Origin: Acidovorax sp. A79
GTDB taxonomy: Bacteria > Pseudomonadota > Gammaproteobacteria > Burkholderiales > Burkholderiaceae_C
Direction of reading: 5' to 3'
NCBI RefSeq assembly: GCF_041154505.1
Contig: NZ_AP028672.1
Location: 3,202,501-3,266,500, forward strand
Length of the DNA stretch: 64,000 nt
Shown piece after piece: positions 35,424 to 44,232 of the stretch. Each line of letters starts with the position of its first letter. Position 1 is the first letter of the stretch. The notes under the pieces were generated by a model, which worked only from the letters and a program-made list of their open reading frames with translations, made no database searches and had not been told where the DNA came from. Both the position numbers and the translations under genes were made by a program.

Positions 35424-36689
35424 ATGAGCCACCCCTCCGACCCCCGCTTCAGTGACTCCGTCCAGGCCGAACCCGGCCGCCGTCGCATCCTGCAGGCGCT
35501 GGGCGCCGCGTCGGTAGCGGGCCTGCCCGCCTGGTCTTTTGGCCAGCCCACGGCGCAGGTCAACACCACCAAGCTGGCCATCACCGACACCGAAGTCACC
35601 GTGGGCCAGTTGCACTCGGCCACCGGCACCATGGCGATTTCCGAAACGGGCTCCATCCAGGCCGAGCAGCTGGCCATTGACCAGATCAACGCCATGGGCG
35701 GTGTGCTGGGCCGCAAGATCAAGGTGATCAAGGAAGACGGCGCCTCCGACTGGCCCACGTTTGCCGAGAAGTCCAAGAAGCTGCTCATCAACGACCGCTG
35801 CGCCGCCGTGTTTGGCTGCTGGACCAGTGCCTCGCGCAAGGCCGTGCTGCCGGTGTTCGAAAAGGAAAACGGCCTGCTCTACTACCCCACGTTCTATGAA
35901 GGCCTGGAGCAGTCCAAGAATGTGATCTACACCGGCCAGGAAGCCACGCAGCAGATCCTGTACAGCCTGGAATGGGCCAAGACCGAGAAGAAGGCCAAGA
36001 GCTTCTTCCTGATTGGCTCCGACTACATCTGGCCCCGCACCTCCATGAAGATTGCGCGCAAGCACATCGAGAACTTCCAGAAGGGCAAGGTCGTGGGCGA
36101 GGAGTACTACCCGCTGGGCAGCACCAACTTCGGCTCGCTCATGAACAAGATCAAGGTGCAAAAGCCCGACTGCCTGTTTGTGGCGGTGGTGGGTGGCTCC
36201 AACGTGGCGTTCTACAAGGCGCTCAAGGCCGCGGGCATCACGGGTGACAAGCAGCTGCTCGTCACGCTGTCGGTCACCGAGGACGAAATGACCGGGGTGG
36301 GCGGCGAGAACTTCGCGGGCTTCTATTCGTCGATGAAGTACTTCCAGTCGCTCGACAACGAGAACAACAAGAAGTTTGTGACCGCCTTCAAGGCCAAGTA
36401 CGGCAAGGAGGCCGTGATTGGCGACGTGACCCAGGCGGGTTACCTGGGCCCCTGGCTGTGGAAGGCGGCGGTCGAAAAAGCCAAGAGCTTTGACGTGGAC
36501 AAGGTGGTGGCCGCATCGCCCGGCATTGAACTGACCACCGCGCCGGAGGGCTATGTGAAGGTGGACGCCAACCACCACCTGTGGAGCAAGTCGCGCATCG
36601 CCATGGGAATGCCGGACGCGTCGTTCAAGGTGGTGTCCGAGTCGCCCGCGCTGATCAAGCCCGATCCATTTCCCAAAGGTTATCAATAA
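35424..36689 (+). CDS. urtA: Urea/short-chain amide ABC transporter, substrate-binding protein
   Basis: Periplasmic binding protein of the branched-chain-amino-acid-like urea/amide importer. 421 residues with a Tat-like signal (GRRRILQALGAASVAGLPAW, residues 18-37) and UrtA/FmdD-type sequence (VTVGQLHSATGTMAISET, WTSASRKAVLPVFE). AAGGAG at 35411 sets the start at 35424. Downstream formamidase and amidase genes suggest amides such as formamide or acetamide as cargo, as for FmdDEF of Methylophilus, in addition to or instead of urea; no urease genes are present. Confidence 0.88.
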   Translation: MSHPSDPRFSDSVQAEPGRRRILQALGAASVAGLPAWSFGQPTAQVNTTKLAITDTEVTVGQLHSATGTMAISETGSIQAEQLAIDQINAMGGVLGRKIKVIKEDGASDWPTFAEKSKKLLINDRCAAVFGCWTSASRKAVLPVFEKENGLLYYPTFYEGLEQSKNVIYTGQEATQQILYSLEWAKTEKKAKSFFLIGSDYIWPRTSMKIARKHIENFQKGKVVGEEYYPLGSTNFGSLMNKIKVQKPDCLFVAVVGGSNVAFYKALKAAGITGDKQLLVTLSVTEDEMTGVGGENFAGFYSSMKYFQSLDNENNKKFVTAFKAKYGKEAVIGDVTQAGYLGPWLWKAAVEKAKSFDVDKVVAASPGIELTTAPEGYVKVDANHHLWSKSRIAMGMPDASFKVVSESPALIKPDPFPKGYQ

Positions 36690-36695
36690 ACACCC

Positions 36696-36805
36696 CCTGA
36701 GGCGCTTCGCGCCTTCCCCCTCTCTTGCTGCGCGGGAGGGGGACGACACCCTCGGTGCGGGGCGGCCCTTCCTCGGTGTCCCTCGCAAGAGGCCGCCCCA
36801 TGGCA
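36696..36805. repeat. Intercistronic hairpin repeat between urtA and urtB
   Basis: AGGCGC-TTC-GCGCCT, then CCCCCTCTC paired with GGGAGGGGG, then further GC-rich arms. Comamonadaceae genomes carry many similar intergenic blocks. Placed after the binding-protein gene it could stabilise or partly terminate the mRNA, giving more UrtA than permease. Confidence 0.5.
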
Positions 36806-36847
36806 CCGCTGTTCGTTTTCCAACGCTGCCCACGCAGGAGCTGCAAC

Positions 36848-37762
36848 ATGACCTTTTCCGAAATGATGAACATCGGCCTCATGCAGGGCTTTGCGGGCCT
36901 GAGTCTGTTTGCCGTGCTGCTGCTCATGGGGCTGGGCCTGGCCATCATCTTTGGGCAGATGGGCGTGATCAACATGGCCCATGGCGAGTTCATGACCATT
37001 GGCGCCTACACCATCTACCTGGGCTCCACCCTGGCGGCCAACCATGCGCCGCAGATGATTCCGTATTACTTTCCGCTGGCGATCGTGGCGGCGTTCGGAT
37101 TTGCGTTTGCGGCGGGCTGGCTGGTGGAATGGGGGCTGATCCGCCACCTGTACAAGCGCCCGCTCGACACGCTGCTGGCCACCTGGGGCATCAGCCTGGC
37201 CCTGCAGCAATCGTTTCGCACCTTCATCGGCCCCAAGGAGGTCAGCCCGACCTTGCCCGACTGGCTGCTGGGCTCCTGGGCGCCCGCCGAGGGGCTGGAC
37301 ATCCCGATCAATGGCCTGTTCGTGCTGGCGCTGACGGCGGTGGTCACGGGCGGCGTGCTGCTCGCCCTGCACCGAAGCCGCTGGGGCCTGCGGGTGCGCG
37401 CCACGGTGAGCAACCGCGTCATGGCCAACGCCATTGGCATCGACACCCAGAAGACCGACCGCCTCACGTTCGCCATCGGCTGCGGCATTGCCGGCGTGGC
37501 GGGCGCAGCGTTCACCACCATCGGCTCCACCGGCCCCACATCGGGCTCGCTCTACATCGTGGACGCCTTCCTGGTGGTGACGTTTGGCGGCGCCGCCAGC
37601 CTGCTGGGCACCGTGGTGTCGGCCTTCGGCATTGCGCAGACGCAGTCCATCACCGAGTTCTTCATGGCGGGCTCCATGGCCAAGATGATCACGCTGTCGC
37701 TGATCGTGCTGATCCTGATGGTGCGGCCGCAGGGTTTGTTCGCCTCCAAAGTTCGCCGATGA
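36848..37762 (+). CDS. urtB: Urea/amide ABC transporter permease UrtB
   Basis: 304-residue LivH-like inner-membrane permease with about eight helices; FGQMGVINMAHGEFMTIGAYT and the C-terminal MVRPQGLFASKVRR are typical of UrtB/LivH. Unlike many UrtB proteins it has no long periplasmic N-terminal extension. It forms the channel with UrtC. Start chosen at the ATG of MTFSEMMNIG rather than an in-frame upstream ATG. Confidence 0.88.
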   Translation: MTFSEMMNIGLMQGFAGLSLFAVLLLMGLGLAIIFGQMGVINMAHGEFMTIGAYTIYLGSTLAANHAPQMIPYYFPLAIVAAFGFAFAAGWLVEWGLIRHLYKRPLDTLLATWGISLALQQSFRTFIGPKEVSPTLPDWLLGSWAPAEGLDIPINGLFVLALTAVVTGGVLLALHRSRWGLRVRATVSNRVMANAIGIDTQKTDRLTFAIGCGIAGVAGAAFTTIGSTGPTSGSLYIVDAFLVVTFGGAASLLGTVVSAFGIAQTQSITEFFMAGSMAKMITLSLIVLILMVRPQGLFASKVRR

Positions 37763-37808
37763 AATTCGCTCAACTGTCCATTTCCTTCGAGCCCACCGGA
37801 GTCTCCGC

Positions 37809-39020
37809 ATGAACGCCCTCAAAGCCTGGATCCTGCGCTACCAGCTCGCCAGCCTGGTACTGCTCACCGTGCTGCTGGCCGTGGTGCTGCCGCTGGCACT
37901 CGACATCTTTCGGCTGAACCTGGTGGGCAAGTACCTCACCTATGCGTTCGTCGCCATCGGCCTCGTGATGGTGTGGGGCTACGGCGGCGTGCTCAGCCTG
38001 GGGCAGGGCGTGTTCTTTGGCCTGGGGGGCTATGCCATGGCCATGTTCCTCAAGCTCGAGGCGTCGGACCCCATCAGCACCAAGATCCAGTCCACGCCCG
38101 GCATCCCGGACTTCATGGACTGGAACCAGATCACCGAGCTGCCCAGCTTCTGGATTCCCTTCAAGAGCCTGCCGTTTGCGCTGGCAGCGGTCATCGTGGT
38201 GCCCACGGTGCTGGCCTGGGTCATCAGCTTCGCGATGTTCAAGCGCCGCGTGGGCGGCGTGTACTTTGCCATCATCACGCAGGCCGTGGCGCTGATCCTG
38301 ACCGTGCTCATCATCGGCCAGCAGGGCTACACCGGGGGCGTGAACGGCATGACGGACCTCAAGACCCTGTGGGGCTGGGACACGCGCACCGACAGCGCCA
38401 AGTACATCCTGTATTACGTGTGCGTGGCGCTGCTCATCGGCTCCATCGTCCTGTGCCGCTGGATACAGACCGGCAAGGTGGGCACGCTGCTGCTGGCCAT
38501 GCGCGACAAGGAAGACCGCGTGCGCTTTTCGGGCTACGACGTGGCCAATTTCAAGGTCTTCACCTTCTGCCTGGCCGCCGCGCTGTCGGGCATCGGGGGC
38601 GCCATGTTCTCGCTGCAGGTGGGCTTCATGTCGCCCAGCTTCGTGGGCATCGTTCCGTCCATCGAGATGGTGATCTACGCCGCCGTGGGCGGGCGCATGA
38701 GCCTGGTGGGTGCCGTGTATGGCACCTTGCTGGTGAACGCGGGCAAGACGTATTTCTCGGAGAGCTTTCCCGAGTTGTGGCTGTTCCTCATGGCCGGGCT
38801 TTTCATCGGCGTGACCATGGCCTTCCCCATGGGCCTGGCGGGCCTGTGGGAGAGCCATGTGGTGCCCTGGTGGAAGGGCCGCCGCGAAGCGTTGCGCCAG
38901 GCGTCCGCCCAAGGCCGGGCACCCGCAGTCCGCCCACCCGCCGATGCTGGGCCAGCGGCGGCATCGTCGCCCGTACCGTCTGCCACGCTGCCTGATGGCG
39001 TGAGCCGCCAGGGCGTCTGA
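37809..39020 (+). CDS. urtC: Urea/amide ABC transporter permease UrtC
   Basis: 403-residue LivM-like permease with about ten helices, the GYGGVLSLGQGVFFGLGGYAM signature and the EAA-like loop in LLAMRDKEDRVRFSGYDVANFKVF. The C-terminal 45 residues are a Pro/Ala-rich tail of unknown purpose. It follows urtB by 46 bp. Confidence 0.88.
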   Translation: MNALKAWILRYQLASLVLLTVLLAVVLPLALDIFRLNLVGKYLTYAFVAIGLVMVWGYGGVLSLGQGVFFGLGGYAMAMFLKLEASDPISTKIQSTPGIPDFMDWNQITELPSFWIPFKSLPFALAAVIVVPTVLAWVISFAMFKRRVGGVYFAIITQAVALILTVLIIGQQGYTGGVNGMTDLKTLWGWDTRTDSAKYILYYVCVALLIGSIVLCRWIQTGKVGTLLLAMRDKEDRVRFSGYDVANFKVFTFCLAAALSGIGGAMFSLQVGFMSPSFVGIVPSIEMVIYAAVGGRMSLVGAVYGTLLVNAGKTYFSESFPELWLFLMAGLFIGVTMAFPMGLAGLWESHVVPWWKGRREALRQASAQGRAPAVRPPADAGPAAASSPVPSATLPDGVSRQGV

Positions 39021-39039
39021 AACCACCGGAGCACCCCTC

Positions 39040-39783
39040 ATGAGCAACACCGACTTCGCGCTGGCCATTGAAGACCTGACCGTGTCGTTCGACGGCTTCA
39101 AGGCCATCGACGACCTCACGCTGTACATCGACAAGAACGAGCTGCGCGTGATCATCGGCCCCAACGGCGCGGGCAAGACCACGCTGCTGGATCTGATCTG
39201 CGGCAAGACCCGCGCAACCGGCGGCAGCATCAAGTTCAAGAACGAAGAACTCACCCGCATGGCCGAGCACAAGCGCGTGCGGCTGGGCATCGGGCGCAAG
39301 TTCCAGACCCCCTCCATCTACGAGAACCTGTCGGTCTTCCAGAACCTGGAGGTGTCCTACCCCGCGGGCCGCTCGGTGCTGGGCGCGCTGGCGTTCAAGT
39401 GCACCGACGAAGTCAAGGCGCGTGTGCAGGTGGTGGCCGAGGACATCGGCCTGGGGGACAAGCTCGACACCGAGGCGGGCCTGCTCAGCCACGGGCAAAA
39501 GCAGTGGCTGGAGATCGGCATGCTGCTGATGCAGGAGCCCGAGCTGCTGATGCTGGACGAGCCCATCGCTGGCATGAGCGCCCGCGAGCGTGAGCTGACG
39601 GCCGAGCTGCTGCAGCGCATCTGCAAGAACCGCGCGGTGATCGTCATTGAGCACGACATGGAGTTCGTCAAGCGCATTGCCCACAAGGTCACCGTGATGC
39701 ACCAGGGAAAGATCCTGGCCGAAGGCCCCATGGAGAAGGTGCAGGCGAACCCCAAGGTCATCGACGTGTACCTCGGTCATTGA
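39040..39783 (+). CDS. urtD: Urea/amide ABC transporter ATPase UrtD
   Basis: 247-residue LivG-like ATPase: Walker A GPNGAGKTT, signature LSHGQKQ (UrtD-type, replacing LSGGQ), Walker B ELLMLDEP and an H-loop in IVIEHDMEFV. It energises UrtBC as a heterodimer with UrtE. Twenty bp after urtC. Confidence 0.92.
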   Translation: MSNTDFALAIEDLTVSFDGFKAIDDLTLYIDKNELRVIIGPNGAGKTTLLDLICGKTRATGGSIKFKNEELTRMAEHKRVRLGIGRKFQTPSIYENLSVFQNLEVSYPAGRSVLGALAFKCTDEVKARVQVVAEDIGLGDKLDTEAGLLSHGQKQWLEIGMLLMQEPELLMLDEPIAGMSARERELTAELLQRICKNRAVIVIEHDMEFVKRIAHKVTVMHQGKILAEGPMEKVQANPKVIDVYLGH

Positions 39784-39822
39784 CCTCGCCACCCGCCCAC
39801 CGAACCCCCACAGGAGCGCAGC

Positions 39823-40512
39823 ATGCTGGAAGTCAAGGATCTGTTTGTGGCCTACGGCCAGAGCGAGGCGCTGCACGGCATCTCGTTTGACGGCCGTGCC
39901 AACGAGACCGTGGCCATCATGGGCCGCAATGGCATGGGCAAAACCACGCTGTTCAAGAGCCTCATGGGCGTGATGCCCGTCAAGAGCGGCCAGATCACCG
40001 TGGCAGGCCAGGACGTGACCAAAGACGAGAGCTTTCGCCGCGTGGCCAAGGGCATTGCCTATGTGCCGCAAGGCCGCATGATCTTCCCAACCCTCACGGT
40101 GCAAGAGAACATCGAGACCGGGCTGGAAAACTCCAAGACGCGACAGATTCCCGAAGACATCTACGCGCTGTTCCCCGTGCTGTGGGACATGCGCCGCCGC
40201 AAGGGCGGCAACCTGTCGGGCGGGCAGCAGCAGCAGCTGGCCATTGCCCGCGCGCTGGTCACCGACCCCAAGGTGCTGCTGCTCGACGAGCCCACCGAGG
40301 GCATCCAGCCCTCGATCATCAAGGACATCGCCAAGGCGCTCAACGAGATCCGCAAGCTGCGCCAGATCACCATCGTGGTGAGCGAGCAGGTGCTGTCATT
40401 CGCCATGGACGTGGCCGACCGGCTGTTCGTCATCGAAGGCGGCCGTCTGGTGCATGAGACGGCACGCGCTGACACCGACCAGCAGCGCATCAAAGCCTAT
40501 CTGTCTGTTTGA
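39823..40512 (+). CDS. urtE: Urea/amide ABC transporter ATPase UrtE
   Basis: 229-residue LivF-like ATPase: Walker A GRNGMGKTT, signature LSGGQQQ, Walker B VLLLDEPTEGIQPS. The TEGIQPSII run is characteristic of UrtE. A ribosome site CAGGAGCG precedes the ATG. Confidence 0.92.
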   Translation: MLEVKDLFVAYGQSEALHGISFDGRANETVAIMGRNGMGKTTLFKSLMGVMPVKSGQITVAGQDVTKDESFRRVAKGIAYVPQGRMIFPTLTVQENIETGLENSKTRQIPEDIYALFPVLWDMRRRKGGNLSGGQQQQLAIARALVTDPKVLLLDEPTEGIQPSIIKDIAKALNEIRKLRQITIVVSEQVLSFAMDVADRLFVIEGGRLVHETARADTDQQRIKAYLSV

Positions 40513-40588
40513 CGAAGTTCGCAGCTGCGCCAGCGCAACGTCCTGCCTTCAACCCCTTTCATCACCCACCCCTTCCAAGGAGCACGCC

Positions 40589-41815
40589 ATGGCTGAAACC
40601 CTGATCAAGGTCGATCTGAGCAAGTCGCCCACCGAGAACGAGAACATCCACAACCGCTGGCATCCCGACATCCCCATGGCCTGCTGGGTCAACCCCGGCG
40701 ATGAGTTCGTGCTGGAGACGTTCGACTGGACCGGCGGTTTCATCAAGAACAATGACAGCGCCGACGACGTGCGCGACATCGACCTGACCACGGTGCACTA
40801 CCTCAGCGGCCCCGTGGGCGTGAAGGGCGCCGAGCCGGGCGACCTGCTGGTGGTGGACCTGCTGGACATTGGCGCCAAGCAGGACAGCCTGTGGGGCTTC
40901 AACGGTTTCTTCAGCAAGAAAAATGGCGGCGGTTTTCTGACCGAGCACTTTCCCCAGGCGCAAAAGTCCATCTGGGACTTTCATGGGATGTTCACCAGCT
41001 CGCGCCATGTGCCGGGTGTGAAGTACGCCGGCCTCATCCACCCCGGCCTGATCGGCTGCCTGCCCGACCGCAAGATGCTGGAGCAGTGGAACGCCCGTGA
41101 GCAGACCCTGATCGACTCGGACCCCACGGCCGGGCTGGCCAACCCACCCTCGGCGGGCACCGCGCACATGGGTCGCCTGACTGGAGAGGCCAAGGCCAAG
41201 GCGGCTGCCGAAGGCGCCCGCACGGTGCCACCGCGCGAGCATGGGGGCAACTGCGACATCAAGGACTTGTCGCGCGGCGCCAAGGTGTTCTTCCCGGTGT
41301 ATGTGGACGGTGCCGGGCTGTCGGTGGGCGACCTGCACTTCAGTCAGGGCGATGGCGAAATCACCTTCTGCGGCGCCATCGAGATGGCGGGCTGGGTGCA
41401 CATGAAGGTCACGCTCATCAAGGGCGGCATGGCCAAGTACGGCATCAAGAACCCCATCTTCAAGCCCAGCCCCATCACGCCCACCTACAACGACTACCTG
41501 ATCTTTGAAGGCATCAGCGTGGACGAAAGCGGCAAGCAGTACTACCTGGATGTGAACGTGGCCTACCGCCAGGCCTGCCTGAACGCCATCGAGTACTTGA
41601 AGAAGTTCGGCTACTCGGGCGCGCAGGCCTATTCCATTCTGGGCACCGCGCCTGTGCAGGGCCACATCAGCGGCGTGGTGGATGTGCCCAACGCCTGCGC
41701 CACGCTGTGGCTGCCCACGCAGATCTTTGACTTTGACATCAACCCCAGCGCCGCAGGGCCGGTCCAGCACCTGGATGGCTCGGTGGCCATGCCGCTGTCG
41801 CCCGATCTGGCCTGA
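40589..41815 (+). CDS. fmdA: Formamidase
   Basis: Hydrolyses formamide to formate and ammonium. The 408-residue protein belongs to the acetamidase/formamidase family: FVLETFDWTGG near the start, HPGLIGCLPDRKMLEQWN, PREHGGNCDIKDLSRGAKVFFPVYV, and the C-terminal AYSILGTAPVQGHISGVVDVPNACATLWLP. Length matches Methylophilus FmdA. AAGGAGC precedes the start. Co-transcription with urtABCDE points to imported amides as substrates. Confidence 0.93.
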   Translation: MAETLIKVDLSKSPTENENIHNRWHPDIPMACWVNPGDEFVLETFDWTGGFIKNNDSADDVRDIDLTTVHYLSGPVGVKGAEPGDLLVVDLLDIGAKQDSLWGFNGFFSKKNGGGFLTEHFPQAQKSIWDFHGMFTSSRHVPGVKYAGLIHPGLIGCLPDRKMLEQWNAREQTLIDSDPTAGLANPPSAGTAHMGRLTGEAKAKAAAEGARTVPPREHGGNCDIKDLSRGAKVFFPVYVDGAGLSVGDLHFSQGDGEITFCGAIEMAGWVHMKVTLIKGGMAKYGIKNPIFKPSPITPTYNDYLIFEGISVDESGKQYYLDVNVAYRQACLNAIEYLKKFGYSGAQAYSILGTAPVQGHISGVVDVPNACATLWLPTQIFDFDINPSAAGPVQHLDGSVAMPLSPDLA

Positions 41816-41848
41816 CCCACGGGGCGCCTTCGCCAGAAAGAAACCGCC

Positions 41849-42193
41849 ATGCCCACCTACGACTACGCCTGTGCCCAGTGTGGCGGTTTTGATGCCTTCC
41901 GCCTGCTGGCGGACCGCAACGAACCCGCCGCCTGCCCGGACTGCGGCGCCGCATCGCCGCGCGTGTTTGCCACCGCGCCGCGCCTGGCGCTCATGAGTGC
42001 GTCCGCACGCAGCGCCATCGCCACCAACGAGCGCGCGCGGCACGAGCCGCAGCGCTCGGGCGACTACGCCCGCCTCAAGCACCCCGCAGGCTGTGGTTGC
42101 TGTTCGTCATCGCAAAGCCGCAAGGCCACGGTGACGGCGCCCAGCGGCGCCAAGGCGTTTCCCAGCAAACGGCCCTGGATGATTTCTCATTGA
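41849..42193 (+). CDS. fmdB: FmdB-type zinc-ribbon protein
   Basis: 114 residues with an N-terminal zinc ribbon (MPTYDYACAQCG, then CPDCG) characteristic of FmdB, proposed as a regulator or accessory factor of formamidase in Methylophilus. A second Cys group, CGCCSS, lies near residue 82. Its exact role is unproven in any system I know. It sits 33 bp after fmdA and 15 bp before amiE. Confidence 0.85.
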   Translation: MPTYDYACAQCGGFDAFRLLADRNEPAACPDCGAASPRVFATAPRLALMSASARSAIATNERARHEPQRSGDYARLKHPAGCGCCSSSQSRKATVTAPSGAKAFPSKRPWMISH

Positions 42194-42208
42194 TAGGGGT
42201 GCTTCACC

Positions 42209-43249
42209 ATGATTCACGGCGATATCTCCAGCAGCAAGGACACCGTCGGCGTGGCGGTGGTCAACTACAAGATGCCACGCCTGCACAGCAAGGCCGAAGT
42301 GCTGGACAACGCGCGCAAGATCGCGGACATGCTGGTGGGCATGAAGACCGGCCTGCCCGGGATGGACCTGGTGATCTTCCCGGAGTACAGCACCCACGGC
42401 ATCATGTACGACGCCCAAGAGATGATGGACACGGCGGCCACCATCCCCGGCGAGGAGACCGAGATCTTCGCCGCCGCCTGCCGCAAGGCCAAGGTGTGGG
42501 GCGTCTTCTCGCTCACCGGCGAGCGCCATGAGAAGCATCCGCACAAGGTGCCGTACAACACCTTGATCCTGATGAACGACCAGGGTGAGATCGTGCAGAA
42601 GTACCGCAAGATCATGCCCTGGACCCCCATTGAAGGCTGGTACCCGGGGGACACCACGTACGTGAGCGAAGGCCCCAAGGGCCTGAAGATCAGCCTCATC
42701 ATCTGCGACGATGGCAACTACCCCGAGATCTGGCGCGACTGCGCCATGAAGGGCGCTGAGCTCATCGTGCGGTGCCAGGGCTACATGTACCCCGCCAAGG
42801 AGCAACAGATTCTGATGAGCAAGGCCATGGCCTTTGCCAACAACACCTACGTGGCCGTGGCCAATGCCGCCGGGTTCGACGGCGTGTACAGCTACTTTGG
42901 CCACAGCGCGCTGATTGGCTTTGATGGCCGAACGCTGGGTGAATGCGGCGAGGAGGAATACGGCGTGCAGTACGCCGCGTTGTCAAAAAGCCTGATCCGC
43001 GACTTCCGCAGGAACGGGCAGTCCGAAAACCACCTCTTCAAGCTGCTGCACCGGGGCTACACCGGCATGATCAACTCCCGCGACGGGGACCAGGGCGTGG
43101 CCGCCTGCCCGTATGACTTCTACACCCGCTGGGTGAATGACCCCGAAGGCACCCGCAAGGCCGTGGAAGCCATCACCCGGCCCATGGTAGGCACCGAGGA
43201 ATGCCCGATGAAGGGCATCCCCAACCCTGACAGCGCAGGCCGCAGCTGA
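42209..43249 (+). CDS. amiE: Aliphatic amidase
   Basis: Hydrolyses short aliphatic amides to acid plus ammonium. The 346-residue nitrilase-fold protein aligns closely by eye with Pseudomonas AmiE, keeping the catalytic triad E59, K134 and C166 (FPEYS, KYRK, IICDDGN) at identical numbering. AmiF-type formamidases are close relatives, so substrate range is the main uncertainty, but overall similarity favours AmiE. Last gene of the operon. Confidence 0.9.
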   Translation: MIHGDISSSKDTVGVAVVNYKMPRLHSKAEVLDNARKIADMLVGMKTGLPGMDLVIFPEYSTHGIMYDAQEMMDTAATIPGEETEIFAAACRKAKVWGVFSLTGERHEKHPHKVPYNTLILMNDQGEIVQKYRKIMPWTPIEGWYPGDTTYVSEGPKGLKISLIICDDGNYPEIWRDCAMKGAELIVRCQGYMYPAKEQQILMSKAMAFANNTYVAVANAAGFDGVYSYFGHSALIGFDGRTLGECGEEEYGVQYAALSKSLIRDFRRNGQSENHLFKLLHRGYTGMINSRDGDQGVAACPYDFYTRWVNDPEGTRKAVEAITRPMVGTEECPMKGIPNPDSAGRS

Positions 43250-43365
43250 CGCCAACGGGGGGTGTGGCGCGGGTTCGCCCGTTCGATGCATTGCAGCGGC
43301 CTGAGATCTTCAAACAGTGTCAACCGACTGTGCGAGGCCCGCACTGCGCCCGATAATCGGCCCCC

Positions 43366-44109
43366 ATGCGTGGGCCGTTCTTTTCTATCCTGTGGATGTC
43401 GTCCTGTGCGCTGCTGTGCGCCGTGCTCGCGGGCTGCGCGGGCAACGCGCCCACGCAGCGCGGCGAGGTCAAGGGCGCATCCGCCGCGCCCGGTGAGCTG
43501 GCCCAGTCCGACATGAACCGCCTGGCCACGCTGGCCATGCAGGAGAACCTGGAGGGCTTGTTCCGCCTCATGGACAAGCTCTACCGCCGCAACCCCGCCG
43601 AATGGCGCAAGACCAGCACCACCAGCCGCGAGCACGCCGCCGAGCAGGTGCGCACGGCCATCCTGCAGCGCCAGCCCTGGGCGCCACTGCAGGGGCGCCG
43701 TGACATCGCCGCGATGGGCTTTGCGCTGGCGCCGGAGTTTGCGGGAGACCGCGTGGCGGCGTTCATCCATGCGACGGCCGACATGATCATCACGGCCCAT
43801 GGCGGCAAGACCGAGTTCTTCTTGCTCGACGGTGTGGATGCCCAGCACCTCTACAACGCCGCGCGCAATGTGGAAAGCGCCGTGTGGCTGCTGGCCCAGC
43901 GCCGCAATGCCCAGGGCCAGCCGCTGCTGCTGGCCGACGAAATCGGGCCCCAGGGCCGCAACCTGAGCTTCGAGCGCGAGTTCGGCAAGGTCATCGCGCG
44001 GCTCGACCTGCTGGCCGCCCTGACCACCGAAAAGTACCGCCGCGCTGCCATCAGCTACGTGCAGGGCATCGTGGGCGGGACTTTCCTGCAGTTTCTGCCG
44101 GTGCGTTAA
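43366..44109 (+). CDS. Predicted lipoprotein of unknown function
   Basis: 247 residues with a lipobox LAGC (lipidated C24) after a hydrophobic signal. The mature part is mostly helical, with KLYRRNPAEWRK and FEREFGKVIARLDLLAALTTEKYRRAAISYVQGI. Similar small lipoproteins occur in related genomes but I know no function. It may act in the periplasm anchored to the outer or inner membrane. No operon partner. Confidence 0.6.
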   Translation: MRGPFFSILWMSSCALLCAVLAGCAGNAPTQRGEVKGASAAPGELAQSDMNRLATLAMQENLEGLFRLMDKLYRRNPAEWRKTSTTSREHAAEQVRTAILQRQPWAPLQGRRDIAAMGFALAPEFAGDRVAAFIHATADMIITAHGGKTEFFLLDGVDAQHLYNAARNVESAVWLLAQRRNAQGQPLLLADEIGPQGRNLSFEREFGKVIARLDLLAALTTEKYRRAAISYVQGIVGGTFLQFLPVR

Positions 44110-44232
44110 GGGCGATTCGACCGCGTCCAGCGCGGGACGCGCCGTCAGCGCGCGCCGACGCGCATGAACGTTCCAGATGGAAACGTGGCGTTACACTTTG
44201 GCCACCCTTCCACTCCAAATCGGGACTTCACC

